From JAWOJF01 sp046481785 (GTDB lineage Bacteria > Bacteroidota > Ignavibacteria > Ignavibacteriales > Ignavibacteriaceae): a stretch of 19,683 nucleotides of DNA. Both the position numbers and the translations under genes were made by a program. Each line of letters opens with the position of its first letter. The first letter of the stretch is position 1. This document shows positions 8,527 to 16,477 of the stretch, piece after piece. The stretch lies in contig JAWOJF010000027.1 in assembly GCA_046481785.1 (NCBI GenBank), forward strand, positions 1 to 19,683, read 5' to 3'. Below the pieces are notes generated by a model. The model searched no databases and was not told where the DNA came from. It saw only the letters and a program-made list of their open reading frames with translations.

Positions 8527-11328
8527 TTAAAAGTTATATGATACGCCAAGTTCTATCCTCCTGGGCTCCGAGTAGTAATCGGGACGTGTATAATAATCAT
8601 CCAGGGTTAGATTATTGTATACAGGGTAGTTTACTTTTTCAGCATCAAGTTTGTCAAAAGTAAAACTCGGATCACCGGAATTATCATATACAGTTGTCGG
8701 ATTATCCAGATCAAGTACATTAAATATCTTAACAAACACTGAAACTAGAGTCTCGCCAATCGGGAAATCTTTATAAACTCTTAAATCAAGATTAAAGACA
8801 GTGGGTTTTGCGCCGCTGTTCCTAGGGAATGCATTTTCGGTAACATTAGTATTTTTATTAACAACAGGAGTGAAAGGCTGACCGGTATAAAAATTACCTA
8901 TTAAAGAAAAGCCATAGTCTCTTGGTTTTGAATAAGCAATAGACATATTTAAAGTATGTGTCTGATCCCAGTTAAGGGGAGCGATAAAGGTTTCAGGCAA
9001 AGCTCCTTTTGTAGATGCATCTCTCGCATCGGCCGGGTTGGAAGCATTTCCTTTTGTAACAGAATATGTGTAATCCAGGGATGTTGCCAGTCCGCCGGAG
9101 AATCTTTTTTCAAACTTTACAATAAACCCTTTTGAGAAACCAAAATCGGAATTTGCATACTTGCTGTAAGCTGCCCCTCTTCCAAAAACAAGTATTTCAT
9201 CATTTTGTGTACCTGTTAAATCCCTGAAATCCTCAAAGAAAACAGTAACATCAACAGCTATATCATCACCTATCTGCTGCTGTAAACCAATTTCACCTTT
9301 AACTGTTTTCTGAGGTTTAAGATCGGCGTTACCAAAAAGACCCTGGTTGCCTGAACCTACCCCAAGTTCAAACTCAGGATTTTCATACATCAGCTCATAA
9401 GAAGGAAGCTGGAGGAAATGACCGTATGAAAAATGGATAACACCTTTATCTGTAATTGGGAACGCTAATCCAAGGCGGGGACTAAACTGATATTTAACAG
9501 AAGCTTCTTTGTACCAGTAGGCCTGCCTGTCGGCAACTGTTTTTTCAGTTTCTCCAATTTCAGGATTAAACTCGCCATCTCCATTTAAATCATTAAACCT
9601 GTTTGAGGGCCTTAGCGGATTGATAATACTGGGGTCAGTAGGATCGCTTAACACAACTCCATCAGGATCAAATATGTCAAATCTTAATCCAACATTAAAA
9701 ATAAGATTGAATGCTTCAAACTTAGTTTGAACATATGCAGAAGACTCAGTGGGTTTATGAAGATATTCATCATTAAAGGTTGTAGTAAGAGGGGGAATAA
9801 AAACATTTACAATACCAGGCCCTGAATTATAAGGATATAGAGTAATTTTATGATAATATATCTGATGTCTCTTATATTCCCCTCCAAACTGAACATTGAT
9901 TTCCTGGTTAAACTGCGTTGTCCAGTCCAGCTTTGCCGAATAAGTACCGGTGTTCCTGTTAAACCGGGCATAATCAGTACCCCCCACATCAAAATGATAA
10001 GGAGGGTTACGCCGTACAAAATTATCTACATAAAGAGTAGGCCTGTTAGGGTCACTGGTATAAATATCATCATATAAGTAATGATGATACTCCTTAAAGA
10101 AATAAGATAAGTTCAGATTATAAAAAGAGGAGGCGCTTATAGCATGATTAACAGAAAAAGTATTGGAAATACCGGTTCTGAACCTTTGAAGATTATTATC
10201 AGGAGTATACCTGCGGAGATAATTATCTCCATCAAGTACTTTATACTCCTGTCCATCATATATATAGTTATAACTTAGTTTTAATCCGGGGGCTAACCTG
10301 TAAGTAAGTTTGCCCTGTCCGTAAATTCTTTGATTAGGGTTCATAGAAACATAAGAACCGTCTCCGTTTCCTACAACAGTAAATTCAGTTCCGTTAGAGT
10401 TTGGAACTTCCTGAGCCATATCAGTTGGAAGGTAATATCTTTGTCCGTATATATAACCGGAGTTATAAAAGTACCTGCCGTTTGCATAAAAAAACAATTT
10501 GTCTTTTAAGACAGGTCCGCTTAAACTTCCTTCAATATTCCTCACAGCTATCGGATCAATGTTATCAATGTTCCAGAAAATATCAGTTTTATCCGATATA
10601 TAATCACCGGCATAAGTTGTAATACTTCCTTTAAAATCATTACCGCCGTCTTTAGTAACAATATTAACAATACCCGACATTGCTTGTCCGTACTCAGCAT
10701 TAAATGCACCGCTGATAACCTGCAGTTCCTGCACAGCATCGGCGGCTACATCAATAACGGTACTCCCGTCATATGAATCAGTAACAGGAACACCGTCAAT
10801 CTGGAAAGCAATCTGTCCTTTTCTTCCGCCTCTTATATGAAGATTAGCCCCCGAAGAAACAATACCTGCCTGCAGTTGAAGAACATCACCAATTTCAGTT
10901 ACGGGAAGCTGTGAGATAACATCCGCACCAACTGTTGATGTTGATGCAGTGAGATCCTTTTGTATTAAAGGCCTTTCAGCAATTACAACAACATCCTGGG
11001 ATAGTTCAAATGCCTGGGTAGTTAAATCAAAATCAAGTGTTGTAGTAAAACCGGATGCTACATTTACATTTTGAACTGTAATGCTGTTGTAACCAATAGC
11101 CGAGGCTTTTATTGAGTAAGTTCCGGGGGGGATGTTTAATATAAAATATTCCCCATCAAGATTTGATGCTGCCCCGGTAGATGTACCTTCAACTATTATG
11201 TTTACAAAAGGAAGAGATTCACCTGTTGAGGCGTCTGTTACTTGACCGGCAATTTTACCAGACTGGGAGTATGTGTTGGAAAAGGAGATAATTAAAAAAA
11301 GAGCAAAACACAGTAAACTATATTTCAT
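8527..11328 (-). CDS. TonB-dependent receptor with carboxypeptidase-regulatory-like N-terminal domain
   Basis: This is a 933-residue outer-membrane transporter. The signal peptide is residues 1-21 (ends TYSQ). A CarboxypepD_reg-like domain follows (about 23-105: GKIAGQVTDASTGESLPFVN, GEYFILNIPPGTYSIKASAIGY). Next come a possible TonB box (QDVVVIAE) and the plug (about 118-230: LHIRGGRKGQIAFQIDGVPV, then GAFNAEYGQAMSGIVNIVTK). The rest is the 22-strand-type barrel, with fast-changing Tyr/Asp/Pro-rich loops and the terminal strand RRIELGVSYNF ending in Phe. It is slightly shorter than typical SusC (about 1000 residues), and no SusC/RagA block of the NGVIxITTK type was seen. It opens the operon, preceded by a strong GGAGG. 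I infer import of oligosaccharides, most likely alpha-glucan fragments, from the glucan-binding modules encoded downstream. The family call is firm; the substrate is not. Confidence 0.9.
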   Translation of the reverse strand: MKYSLLCFALFLIISFSNTYSQSGKIAGQVTDASTGESLPFVNIIVEGTSTGAASNLDGEYFILNIPPGTYSIKASAIGYNSITVQNVNVASGFTTTLDFDLTTQAFELSQDVVVIAERPLIQKDLTASTSTVGADVISQLPVTEIGDVLQLQAGIVSSGANLHIRGGRKGQIAFQIDGVPVTDSYDGSTVIDVAADAVQELQVISGAFNAEYGQAMSGIVNIVTKDGGNDFKGSITTYAGDYISDKTDIFWNIDNIDPIAVRNIEGSLSGPVLKDKLFFYANGRYFYNSGYIYGQRYYLPTDMAQEVPNSNGTEFTVVGNGDGSYVSMNPNQRIYGQGKLTYRLAPGLKLSYNYIYDGQEYKVLDGDNYLRRYTPDNNLQRFRTGISNTFSVNHAISASSFYNLNLSYFFKEYHHYLYDDIYTSDPNRPTLYVDNFVRRNPPYHFDVGGTDYARFNRNTGTYSAKLDWTTQFNQEINVQFGGEYKRHQIYYHKITLYPYNSGPGIVNVFIPPLTTTFNDEYLHKPTESSAYVQTKFEAFNLIFNVGLRFDIFDPDGVVLSDPTDPSIINPLRPSNRFNDLNGDGEFNPEIGETEKTVADRQAYWYKEASVKYQFSPRLGLAFPITDKGVIHFSYGHFLQLPSYELMYENPEFELGVGSGNQGLFGNADLKPQKTVKGEIGLQQQIGDDIAVDVTVFFEDFRDLTGTQNDEILVFGRGAAYSKYANSDFGFSKGFIVKFEKRFSGGLATSLDYTYSVTKGNASNPADARDASTKGALPETFIAPLNWDQTHTLNMSIAYSKPRDYGFSLIGNFYTGQPFTPVVNKNTNVTENAFPRNSGAKPTVFNLDLRVYKDFPIGETLVSVFVKIFNVLDLDNPTTVYDNSGDPSFTFDKLDAEKVNYPVYNNLTLDDYYTRPDYYSEPRRIELGVSYNF

Positions 11329-11333
11329 TCATC

Positions 11334-11338
11334 CCTCC
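11334..11338 (-). promoter_or_regulatory. Strong Shine-Dalgarno site of the TonB receptor gene
   Basis: On the minus strand GGAGG is followed by 5 nt and then the ATG at 11328. It is the strongest ribosome site in the window and fixes this start. Bacteroidota often lack such sites, so it suggests high expression of this operon. Confidence 0.7.
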
Positions 11339-11522
11339 GGGATTCATTAATATCATGAAAAGTATCGCTGGATAAAAAATAGCTTTATTAAAAGCATTAT
11401 AAATCAAGACTCAGTTTAGAAAAAAGTTCAATTCCCTATTAATAGCTTTAAACCTGATGTTGTTTACTAAGAAACTTACTTTCATCCTGTTTAACCTATT
11501 TAATTCAAATTATTCAAACCAC

Positions 11523-11538
11523 TACCCAAACAAGGGTA
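11523..11538. promoter_or_regulatory. Candidate NarL-type operator (7-2-7 palindrome) upstream of the receptor operon
   Basis: The sequence TACCCAA, then AC, then AAGGGTA forms two inverted heptamers separated by 2 bp. This is the arrangement known for NarL and NarP sites (heptamer consensus close to TACYYMT). Each half matches at 6 of 7 positions. It lies about 195 bp upstream of the receptor ATG, directly next to genes for two NarL-type regulators. Binding is inferred. The recognition helix in both regulators (TVRFHFRN) differs from E. coli NarL (TVKVHVKH), so the preferred site may differ too. Confidence 0.35.
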
Positions 11539-11564
11539 TTTTATATAAAAGAGTGTAAAATCAC

Positions 11565-11600
11565 AAAAAAATACTACCCTAATAGATAGGGTGTTTTTTT
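11565..11600 (-). terminator. Terminator-like hairpin downstream of response regulator 1
   Basis: The arms ACCCTA (11576-11581) and TAGGGT (11587-11592) enclose a 5-nt loop and are flanked by A7 (11565-11571) and T7 (11594-11600). On the minus strand the stem is followed, after 4 nt, by seven T residues, about 70-100 nt past the regulator stop. The stem is short, but the flanking A and T runs could extend it. The arms share ACCC/GGGT with the 7-2-7 palindrome, so a regulator-binding role is an alternative. Confidence 0.5.
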
Positions 11601-11668
11601 AATCTAAATCCGGTTTAATAAAATTAAAAATCCTGCTGTTTTCAAAACATAAATGAACCGTTTCAATC

Positions 11669-12331
11669 CTATTCCTGTTCATACAATCCCTCTTTTATTG
11701 CTTTTACAACAGCCTCAGCCTGCGAATGAACATGAAGTTTTTTATAAATATTCCGAAAATGAAAACGCACAGTTTCAATACTTATGGATGAAGAATCTGC
11801 AATAGCTTTAGCGCTATACCCCTCCACAAGGTATCCAAGCACTTCTTTTTCACGGGATGTAAGCATATACGATGTTTTATCTTTTCCCGGCAATTTCTTC
11901 TGCTGAAAGTAATCAATAACTTTCCTGGCAATGTGTGAGCTCATAGGCGCGCCGCCATCAAAAGCTTCTTTTATTGCTTCCAGAAGTTTTGACGGCGGAG
12001 TTTTCTTAACAAGATATCCGCATGCGCCGGCACACAGAGCATCAAATATAAGTTCATTCTCTTCGTAAACTGTAAGTACAAGAATTGAAAGATCCGGCAG
12101 AATAGCTTTTACCTGCTTAATTCCTTCTATGCCGTTAATACCCGGTAAACCAATATCCATTAAGAGTACATCCGGATTTAACTTCTTTATTTCTTTTATC
12201 ATGCTTTCGCAGCTTTCAAAAGCGGCGGGACAGGAATAATTATCAGTTCCCTCTATTAAAATTTTTAAGCCTTCACGGATATTTTTATTGTCTTCAACAA
12301 CAACTACTTTTATCATACTGTCAGATTTCAT
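11669..12331 (-). CDS. NarL/FixJ-family response regulator 1
   Basis: This is a 220-residue two-domain regulator of normal family length. The receiver domain (about 7-125) has the acidic pair E13/D14, phospho-acceptor D59 in VLLMDIGLPG, T87 and K109. The LuxR-type HTH is at about 156-216 (LTSREKEVLGYLVEGYSAKAIA, recognition helix ETVRFHFRNIYKKL). It is the likely phospho-acceptor of the HisKA_3-type kinase encoded upstream. It shares most of its residues (roughly three quarters by eye) with the neighbouring regulator 2, and the recognition helices are identical. The differences cluster around residues 29-50 and in the inter-domain linker. ATG 12331 is used here; an internal ATG at 12316 (MIKVVVVEDN) is equally plausible, and neither has a ribosome site. 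It lies 340 bp from the receptor operon, which is its obvious candidate target. Confidence 0.9.
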   Translation of the reverse strand: MKSDSMIKVVVVEDNKNIREGLKILIEGTDNYSCPAAFESCESMIKEIKKLNPDVLLMDIGLPGINGIEGIKQVKAILPDLSILVLTVYEENELIFDALCAGACGYLVKKTPPSKLLEAIKEAFDGGAPMSSHIARKVIDYFQQKKLPGKDKTSYMLTSREKEVLGYLVEGYSAKAIADSSSISIETVRFHFRNIYKKLHVHSQAEAVVKAIKEGLYEQE

Positions 12332-12450
12332 TTTTATATTTTTTTATTACGCCGCTCAAGGTATTACTTAAAATGAAATCTATCTACTACATAAACGAAG
12401 GTATTTTGAAGAATTGCAGGGGGGATAATCCACCCATATAGGGGGAAAGT

Positions 12451-12485
12451 GAGATTTGCGAATTATGATTTGAGATTTTGGATTT
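12451..12485. repeat. Array of five degenerate 7-bp repeats between the two regulators
   Basis: The units GAGATTT, GCGAATT, ATGATTT, GAGATTT and TGGATTT follow one another without spacers, in a 176-bp gap that holds no gene. The 7-bp period is clear, with GATTT kept in four of five units. Just outside it, at 12431-12445, is CACCCAT-A-TAGGGGG, an imperfect inverted pair similar to the operator candidate upstream of the receptor. Confidence 0.5.
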
Positions 12486-12507
12486 AAATGTTCAACCGAT
12501 AATCGTA

Positions 12508-13161
12508 CTAGATTATTCCTTCTTTAATCGCTTTGGCTACTGCTTCAGACTGGGAGTGTACATGAAGTTTCTTGTAGATATTACGAAAATGGAAACGGAC
12601 TGTTTCAATGCTTATAAACAGAGTATCAGCAATTGCTTTAAAACTTTTTCCCTCAACAAGCCCCTTCAGAATTTCCTTTTCACGCGGGGTTAAAAAGTAG
12701 GATGATTTTTCCGGAGTAACAGGTTTTTTCTGCTGGAAGAAATCGATTACTTTCCGGGCAATATTAGAGCTCATCGGGGCGCCTCCTTCAAAGGCGTCTT
12801 TAATTGCTTCAAGAAGTCTTGATGGAGGTGTTTTTTTAACAAGGTATCCGCAGGCACCGGCACAGAGTGCATCAAAAATTAATTCATTCTCATCATAAAC
12901 TGTAAGAACCAAAATTGTTAAATCAGGCATAATAACTTTTGCATGTTTAATCCCCTCAATACCACTCATCCCGGGAAGTCCTAAATCCATTAATAAAACA
13001 TCGGGTTCAAGCTTTTGAAGTTCTTTAAGCATCTTTTCGCTTTCAGAAAAAGCTGCCAGACAGTTATATCCTTCTGTTCCATTAATTAGTAATTTCAATC
13101 CCTCACGGATGGTCTCATTATCTTCAACTATCATTACATTAATCATATTCTCAGATTTCAA
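12508..13161 (-). CDS. NarL/FixJ-family response regulator 2 (paralogue of regulator 1)
   Basis: This is 217 residues with the same plan as regulator 1: receiver with E13/D14, D59 in VLLMDLGLPG, T87 and K109, then a LuxR HTH at about 156-216 (LTPREKEILKGLVEGKSFKA, then ETVRFHFRNIYKKL). The start is uncertain. TTG at 13161 aligns with the ATG of regulator 1 and keeps the shared MKSxxM leader. The next in-frame ATG at 13146 gives MINVMIVEDN, a canonical receiver start. Neither has a ribosome site. It lies 139 bp after the kinase gene and 176 bp before regulator 1. These gaps are long for a tight operon, so each gene may have its own promoter. An inverted pair AAGGGAAA (13183-13190) and TTTCCCTT (13220-13227) lies upstream. 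The pair looks like a tandem duplication followed by moderate divergence. Confidence 0.88.
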   Translation of the reverse strand: MKSENMINVMIVEDNETIREGLKLLINGTEGYNCLAAFSESEKMLKELQKLEPDVLLMDLGLPGMSGIEGIKHAKVIMPDLTILVLTVYDENELIFDALCAGACGYLVKKTPPSRLLEAIKDAFEGGAPMSSNIARKVIDFFQQKKPVTPEKSSYFLTPREKEILKGLVEGKSFKAIADTLFISIETVRFHFRNIYKKLHVHSQSEAVAKAIKEGII

Positions 13162-13300
13162 TTTTTCAGTCTTTGGATTGAGAAGGGAAACAATCTCTTG
13201 CCAAAATCAGTTAATAATTTTTCCCTTATAAGATACAAACTTAATTGAACAGTTTTTATTTTTTATTTAAAACCGGATTTAGGACTTAAACCCCTTAATG

Positions 13301-16300
13301 TTATAATATGTTTCCTTCGAACTTAACTGTTGTTCCCTTTCCGGCTAATGAATTTATATCCAGTTTGCCGCCAATAAGTTCCGCCCTGTTTTTTATGTTT
13401 TCAAGCCCGTTACCACTTGAACTTGTGCCGTTAAAACCTCTGCCGTTATCAGCAAGAATCATTTCCAGCTTTCTACCTTTTACAAAAGCATCAAGAGATA
13501 TTTCTGTGCACTCACTATGAGTAATACTATTATTAATTGCTTCTTTAAAAATTAAATACAGGTGCTGCCTGTGTTCAATAGATAGTGAAACTTTTTCAAG
13601 AGCCTTAATATTTTCGGATTTAAAAGATATGCTTGTATATGATGATAACTCGGCATAAGTATCTCTTAATCGCAGTATTAAATCGTACAGCGAGTCCCTT
13701 TTAGGATTAACCAGCCAAACAATATCACTCATATTATCTATAAGATTGCGCGAATTATTGCTTATCATCTTTAAGCTTTTTTCAATATCCTTATCAGGAT
13801 TTTTAATTTTATTCCTTATAATCTCACTCCATATGGAAATTTCAGTAAGGCTTGAGCCAATATTATCATGCAGGTCCGCTGCTAATTTTGCACGGAAACG
13901 TTCAATGTTCAGGAGATGCTTAACCCTGTATGTTATAAGAAAAGCAATTATGCCCCCTATTAATAAAACCGACAAAGTAATAAACCACCATGTCATCCAT
14001 AGTGGAGGTAATATTCTTAAAGTTACGGCTGCCCCTTCTTCATTCCATATTCCATCGCTGTTAGAGCCTTTTACTCTAAATACATATTCCCCGGGGTAAA
14101 GATTTGTATATGTAACAAAACGCCTGTTATCTGAGTTTATCCAGCCTTCATCAAAGCCTTCCATTTTATATGCATACCTGTTCTTACCGGGGGCAGTAAA
14201 ATCAAGTGATGCAAACTCAAATGAAAAAACATTTTGTCCATAACTTAATTCAATTTCTTTTGTTTCAGAAATTGTTTTCACCAGCGGAGAATTAGGCGCA
14301 TCAATTTCAACTGGTCTGTTAAAAATCTGGAAATTTGTAATCACAACAGGCGGTATATGTTCGTTAATTTTCAGATACTCGGGATTAAACGCATTAAATC
14401 CGTTAGTGCCGCCAAAAAACATTTCCCCACTCACACCTTTATAGCCCGCACCCCAGAAAAACTGGTTGCTCTGCAATCCGTCAGATATATCGTAACTTGT
14501 AAAGGCTTTTGTTTTAGGATTAAATACTGCCAGGCCATTATCAGTAGATACCCAGATATTACCATTATTATCCCCCTGAACACTGTATACTATGTTACTT
14601 GGCAAACCGTCTCTTGTGGTATAATTTATAAATTTTGGTTTTGGAGAATCATGATCATCTGCGGAAAGCATATTTAAACCACCGCCATAAGTGCCAAACC
14701 ATAAATTACCATCCTTATCTTCGAAAGCAGATATAACCCTGTTATCACTAAGACTGTATTCGTTATCCGGTTTAAAAGTATAGTGAATAAAATTTATTGA
14801 AGTATCAGCCGGCAGTTTATTCTTATCAGAAGAAGAAAGTTTGTTAAGTCCTTCCCAGGTACCTATCCATAGGTTACCATTTTTGTCTTCAAGAATACAT
14901 GATTGGATTAAATTACTGCTGATACTATTTAGATTATTTGGGTTATTAGTAAAATTAATAAACCTGTTATTTTTCCTGTCTAAAAGATTAAGGCCGGTAC
15001 CGGTACCAACCCAAAGATTTCTGTTGGAGTCTTCAAAAATTGCCTGTACAATATGGCTGCTTGTTCTTTGTGATGAAGGGGTAATATCACTATATCTTAA
15101 AAACTTAAGGTTTGAAGATGAATGATAAGGCAAAACTGTTCTGTTTAACCCGCTGTTCCATGTGCCAACCCATAAAAAACCATAGCTGTCTTTCCAAATG
15201 GCAGAAACTGAATTATCACTGAGGCTATACAACTCACCCGGCTTATTTTGATAATGCGTAAATTTATTTGTCAGGAGATTAAGCTTGTTTAATCCGCCCC
15301 CTAAAGTTCCAATCCACAGTGTTTTTTCATCCTCCTGGTAAATTGAACGGACAGTATTGTGGCTAAGGCTGTTTTCATTATGGGGGTCATGTTTATAGTG
15401 CCTGAACTTCATTCTTTCCCTGTCATATTTAGCCGCACCGTCTTCCGCACTGCCAATCCATACCAGGCCGGAGCTGTCTTCAAATAAAGTAAGTATATTT
15501 TTATTGTTTAGTATTGAGGAAGTTGAATATATATAAGTAACCAGAGCAAACCTTTCAGTTTTCCTGTCAAACTGATAAAGCCCGCCCCCGGTTCCCACCC
15601 ATAAAACACCTTCCCTGTCTTCCAGGATTGAGTTGATCCTGTTGCTATTGGGATTTTTAGAATCAGGTTCATTAATAAAAAAGCGTGTGAATTCATTTTT
15701 TTTCTTATCAAATCTTGTCAGTCCACTTAAAGTACCTATCCACATATAACCATCATTATCTTCATATATCGATAGTACAACATTATTACTTAAACTATTG
15801 CTGTCAACAGGGTTATATTTATAATTAACAATTTTATTTTTTTCCCTGTCAAATCTGTCAAGGCCGCCATCGCTGCCAATCCATAAATAGCCGTTATTAT
15901 CTTCAAACAGTGATAAAACCACATCATTACTAAGGCTGTTTGAATTTAACGGATCATGCCTGTGATGAATAAAGGTTTTATTTGTTTTAATAAATTTATC
16001 AAGGCCGCCGGTCTCAGTCCCAACCCAAATATCCCCCTGTTTATCTTCAAAGATGGTTCTAACATTATTAAAACTTAAACTGCCGGGATCATCAGGATTA
16101 TTAGTATAGTTTACAAATTTCTCTTTAGTTCTTATAAATTTGGATAAACCGCCGTTATTAGTCCCTATCCACAAGTCCCCTTTATTGTCCTCGCATATAG
16201 TCCAGATAAAATTATCCGGAATTGAGTTTTTATCCTGCGGGTCGTTTTTGTATATAGTAAAATTATAGCCATCATATTTATTAAGGCCGTCTTCTGTAGC

Positions 16301-16477
16301 AAACCAGATAAATCCTTTACTATCCTGCATTATATAATGAACAGTATTTTGCGAAAGGCCGTTGTCATTAGATATATGATCGATATTAACCTGAATATCC
16401 TGCGGGGATAAAATTTCTGGAAATAAAAACAGGATAATTATAAAAATGCCGGGTTGTTTTATGAAAGCTGTTGTCAT
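13301..16477 (-). CDS. Sensor histidine kinase with two-component-regulator propeller repeats, Y_Y_Y domain and HisKA_3/HATPase core
   Basis: This is 1058 residues. The signal sequence is about 1-25. Residues about 30-720 hold 14 propeller repeats of the form GxLWIGTxxGLxxFD, which fits two seven-bladed beta-propellers in the periplasm. The Y_Y_Y domain is about 749-823 (YAYKMEGFDEGW, then YPGEYVFRVKGSN). One membrane helix spans about 829-850 (FITLSVLLIGGIIAFLITY). The HisKA_3 dimerisation box is AADLHDNIGSSL, with phospho-His at about 870. The ATPase has an N box AINNSITHS (about 980), G1 DNGRGF (about 1010) and G2 GNGLENIKNR (about 1022). It ends there, with no receiver and no AraC output domain, unlike fused hybrid sensors of Bacteroides. 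The two NarL-type proteins downstream are the natural partners. The ligand is probably an oligosaccharide, alpha-glucan by context (inference). ATG 16477 has no ribosome site; a TATAAT at 16492-16497 lies just upstream. Confidence 0.92.
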   Translation of the reverse strand: MTTAFIKQPGIFIIILFLFPEILSPQDIQVNIDHISNDNGLSQNTVHYIMQDSKGFIWFATEDGLNKYDGYNFTIYKNDPQDKNSIPDNFIWTICEDNKGDLWIGTNNGGLSKFIRTKEKFVNYTNNPDDPGSLSFNNVRTIFEDKQGDIWVGTETGGLDKFIKTNKTFIHHRHDPLNSNSLSNDVVLSLFEDNNGYLWIGSDGGLDRFDREKNKIVNYKYNPVDSNSLSNNVVLSIYEDNDGYMWIGTLSGLTRFDKKKNEFTRFFINEPDSKNPNSNRINSILEDREGVLWVGTGGGLYQFDRKTERFALVTYIYSTSSILNNKNILTLFEDSSGLVWIGSAEDGAAKYDRERMKFRHYKHDPHNENSLSHNTVRSIYQEDEKTLWIGTLGGGLNKLNLLTNKFTHYQNKPGELYSLSDNSVSAIWKDSYGFLWVGTWNSGLNRTVLPYHSSSNLKFLRYSDITPSSQRTSSHIVQAIFEDSNRNLWVGTGTGLNLLDRKNNRFINFTNNPNNLNSISSNLIQSCILEDKNGNLWIGTWEGLNKLSSSDKNKLPADTSINFIHYTFKPDNEYSLSDNRVISAFEDKDGNLWFGTYGGGLNMLSADDHDSPKPKFINYTTRDGLPSNIVYSVQGDNNGNIWVSTDNGLAVFNPKTKAFTSYDISDGLQSNQFFWGAGYKGVSGEMFFGGTNGFNAFNPEYLKINEHIPPVVITNFQIFNRPVEIDAPNSPLVKTISETKEIELSYGQNVFSFEFASLDFTAPGKNRYAYKMEGFDEGWINSDNRRFVTYTNLYPGEYVFRVKGSNSDGIWNEEGAAVTLRILPPLWMTWWFITLSVLLIGGIIAFLITYRVKHLLNIERFRAKLAADLHDNIGSSLTEISIWSEIIRNKIKNPDKDIEKSLKMISNNSRNLIDNMSDIVWLVNPKRDSLYDLILRLRDTYAELSSYTSISFKSENIKALEKVSLSIEHRQHLYLIFKEAINNSITHSECTEISLDAFVKGRKLEMILADNGRGFNGTSSSGNGLENIKNRAELIGGKLDINSLAGKGTTVKFEGNIL

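Larger units (their letters stand above)
11329..11668. other. Non-coding gap carrying the receptor-operon promoter region
   Basis: This 340-bp AT-rich gap separates response regulator 1 from the receptor operon; no gene was found in it. From right to left it holds a terminator-like hairpin (11565-11600), a 7-2-7 palindrome (11523-11538) and the receptor ribosome site (11334-11338). A minus-strand TATAAT (11396-11401) lies about 68 nt before the receptor ATG, but no convincing -35 partner stands 16-18 bp upstream. No clear Bacteroides-type -33/-7 promoter was seen either. The transcription start is therefore unresolved. Confidence 0.5.

Noticed and set aside
8523..8549. In-frame TTG start that would lengthen the 1197-residue protein by nine residues and overlap the receptor gene.
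   Set aside because: TTG has no ribosome site there, and the extra residues precede an already complete signal peptide. The ATG at 8522 fits better.
8527..11328. Calling the receptor SusC or RagA.
   Set aside because: The SusC/RagA signature block was not seen, the length is a little short, and no SusD gene follows. A general TonB-dependent receptor call is safer.
11604..13282. The 13-mer CTAAATCCGGTTT at 11604-11616 and its reverse complement at 13270-13282, each downstream of a regulatory gene.
   Set aside because: In about 20 kb, a few shared 13-mers across both strands are expected by chance, and the flanks do not extend the match.
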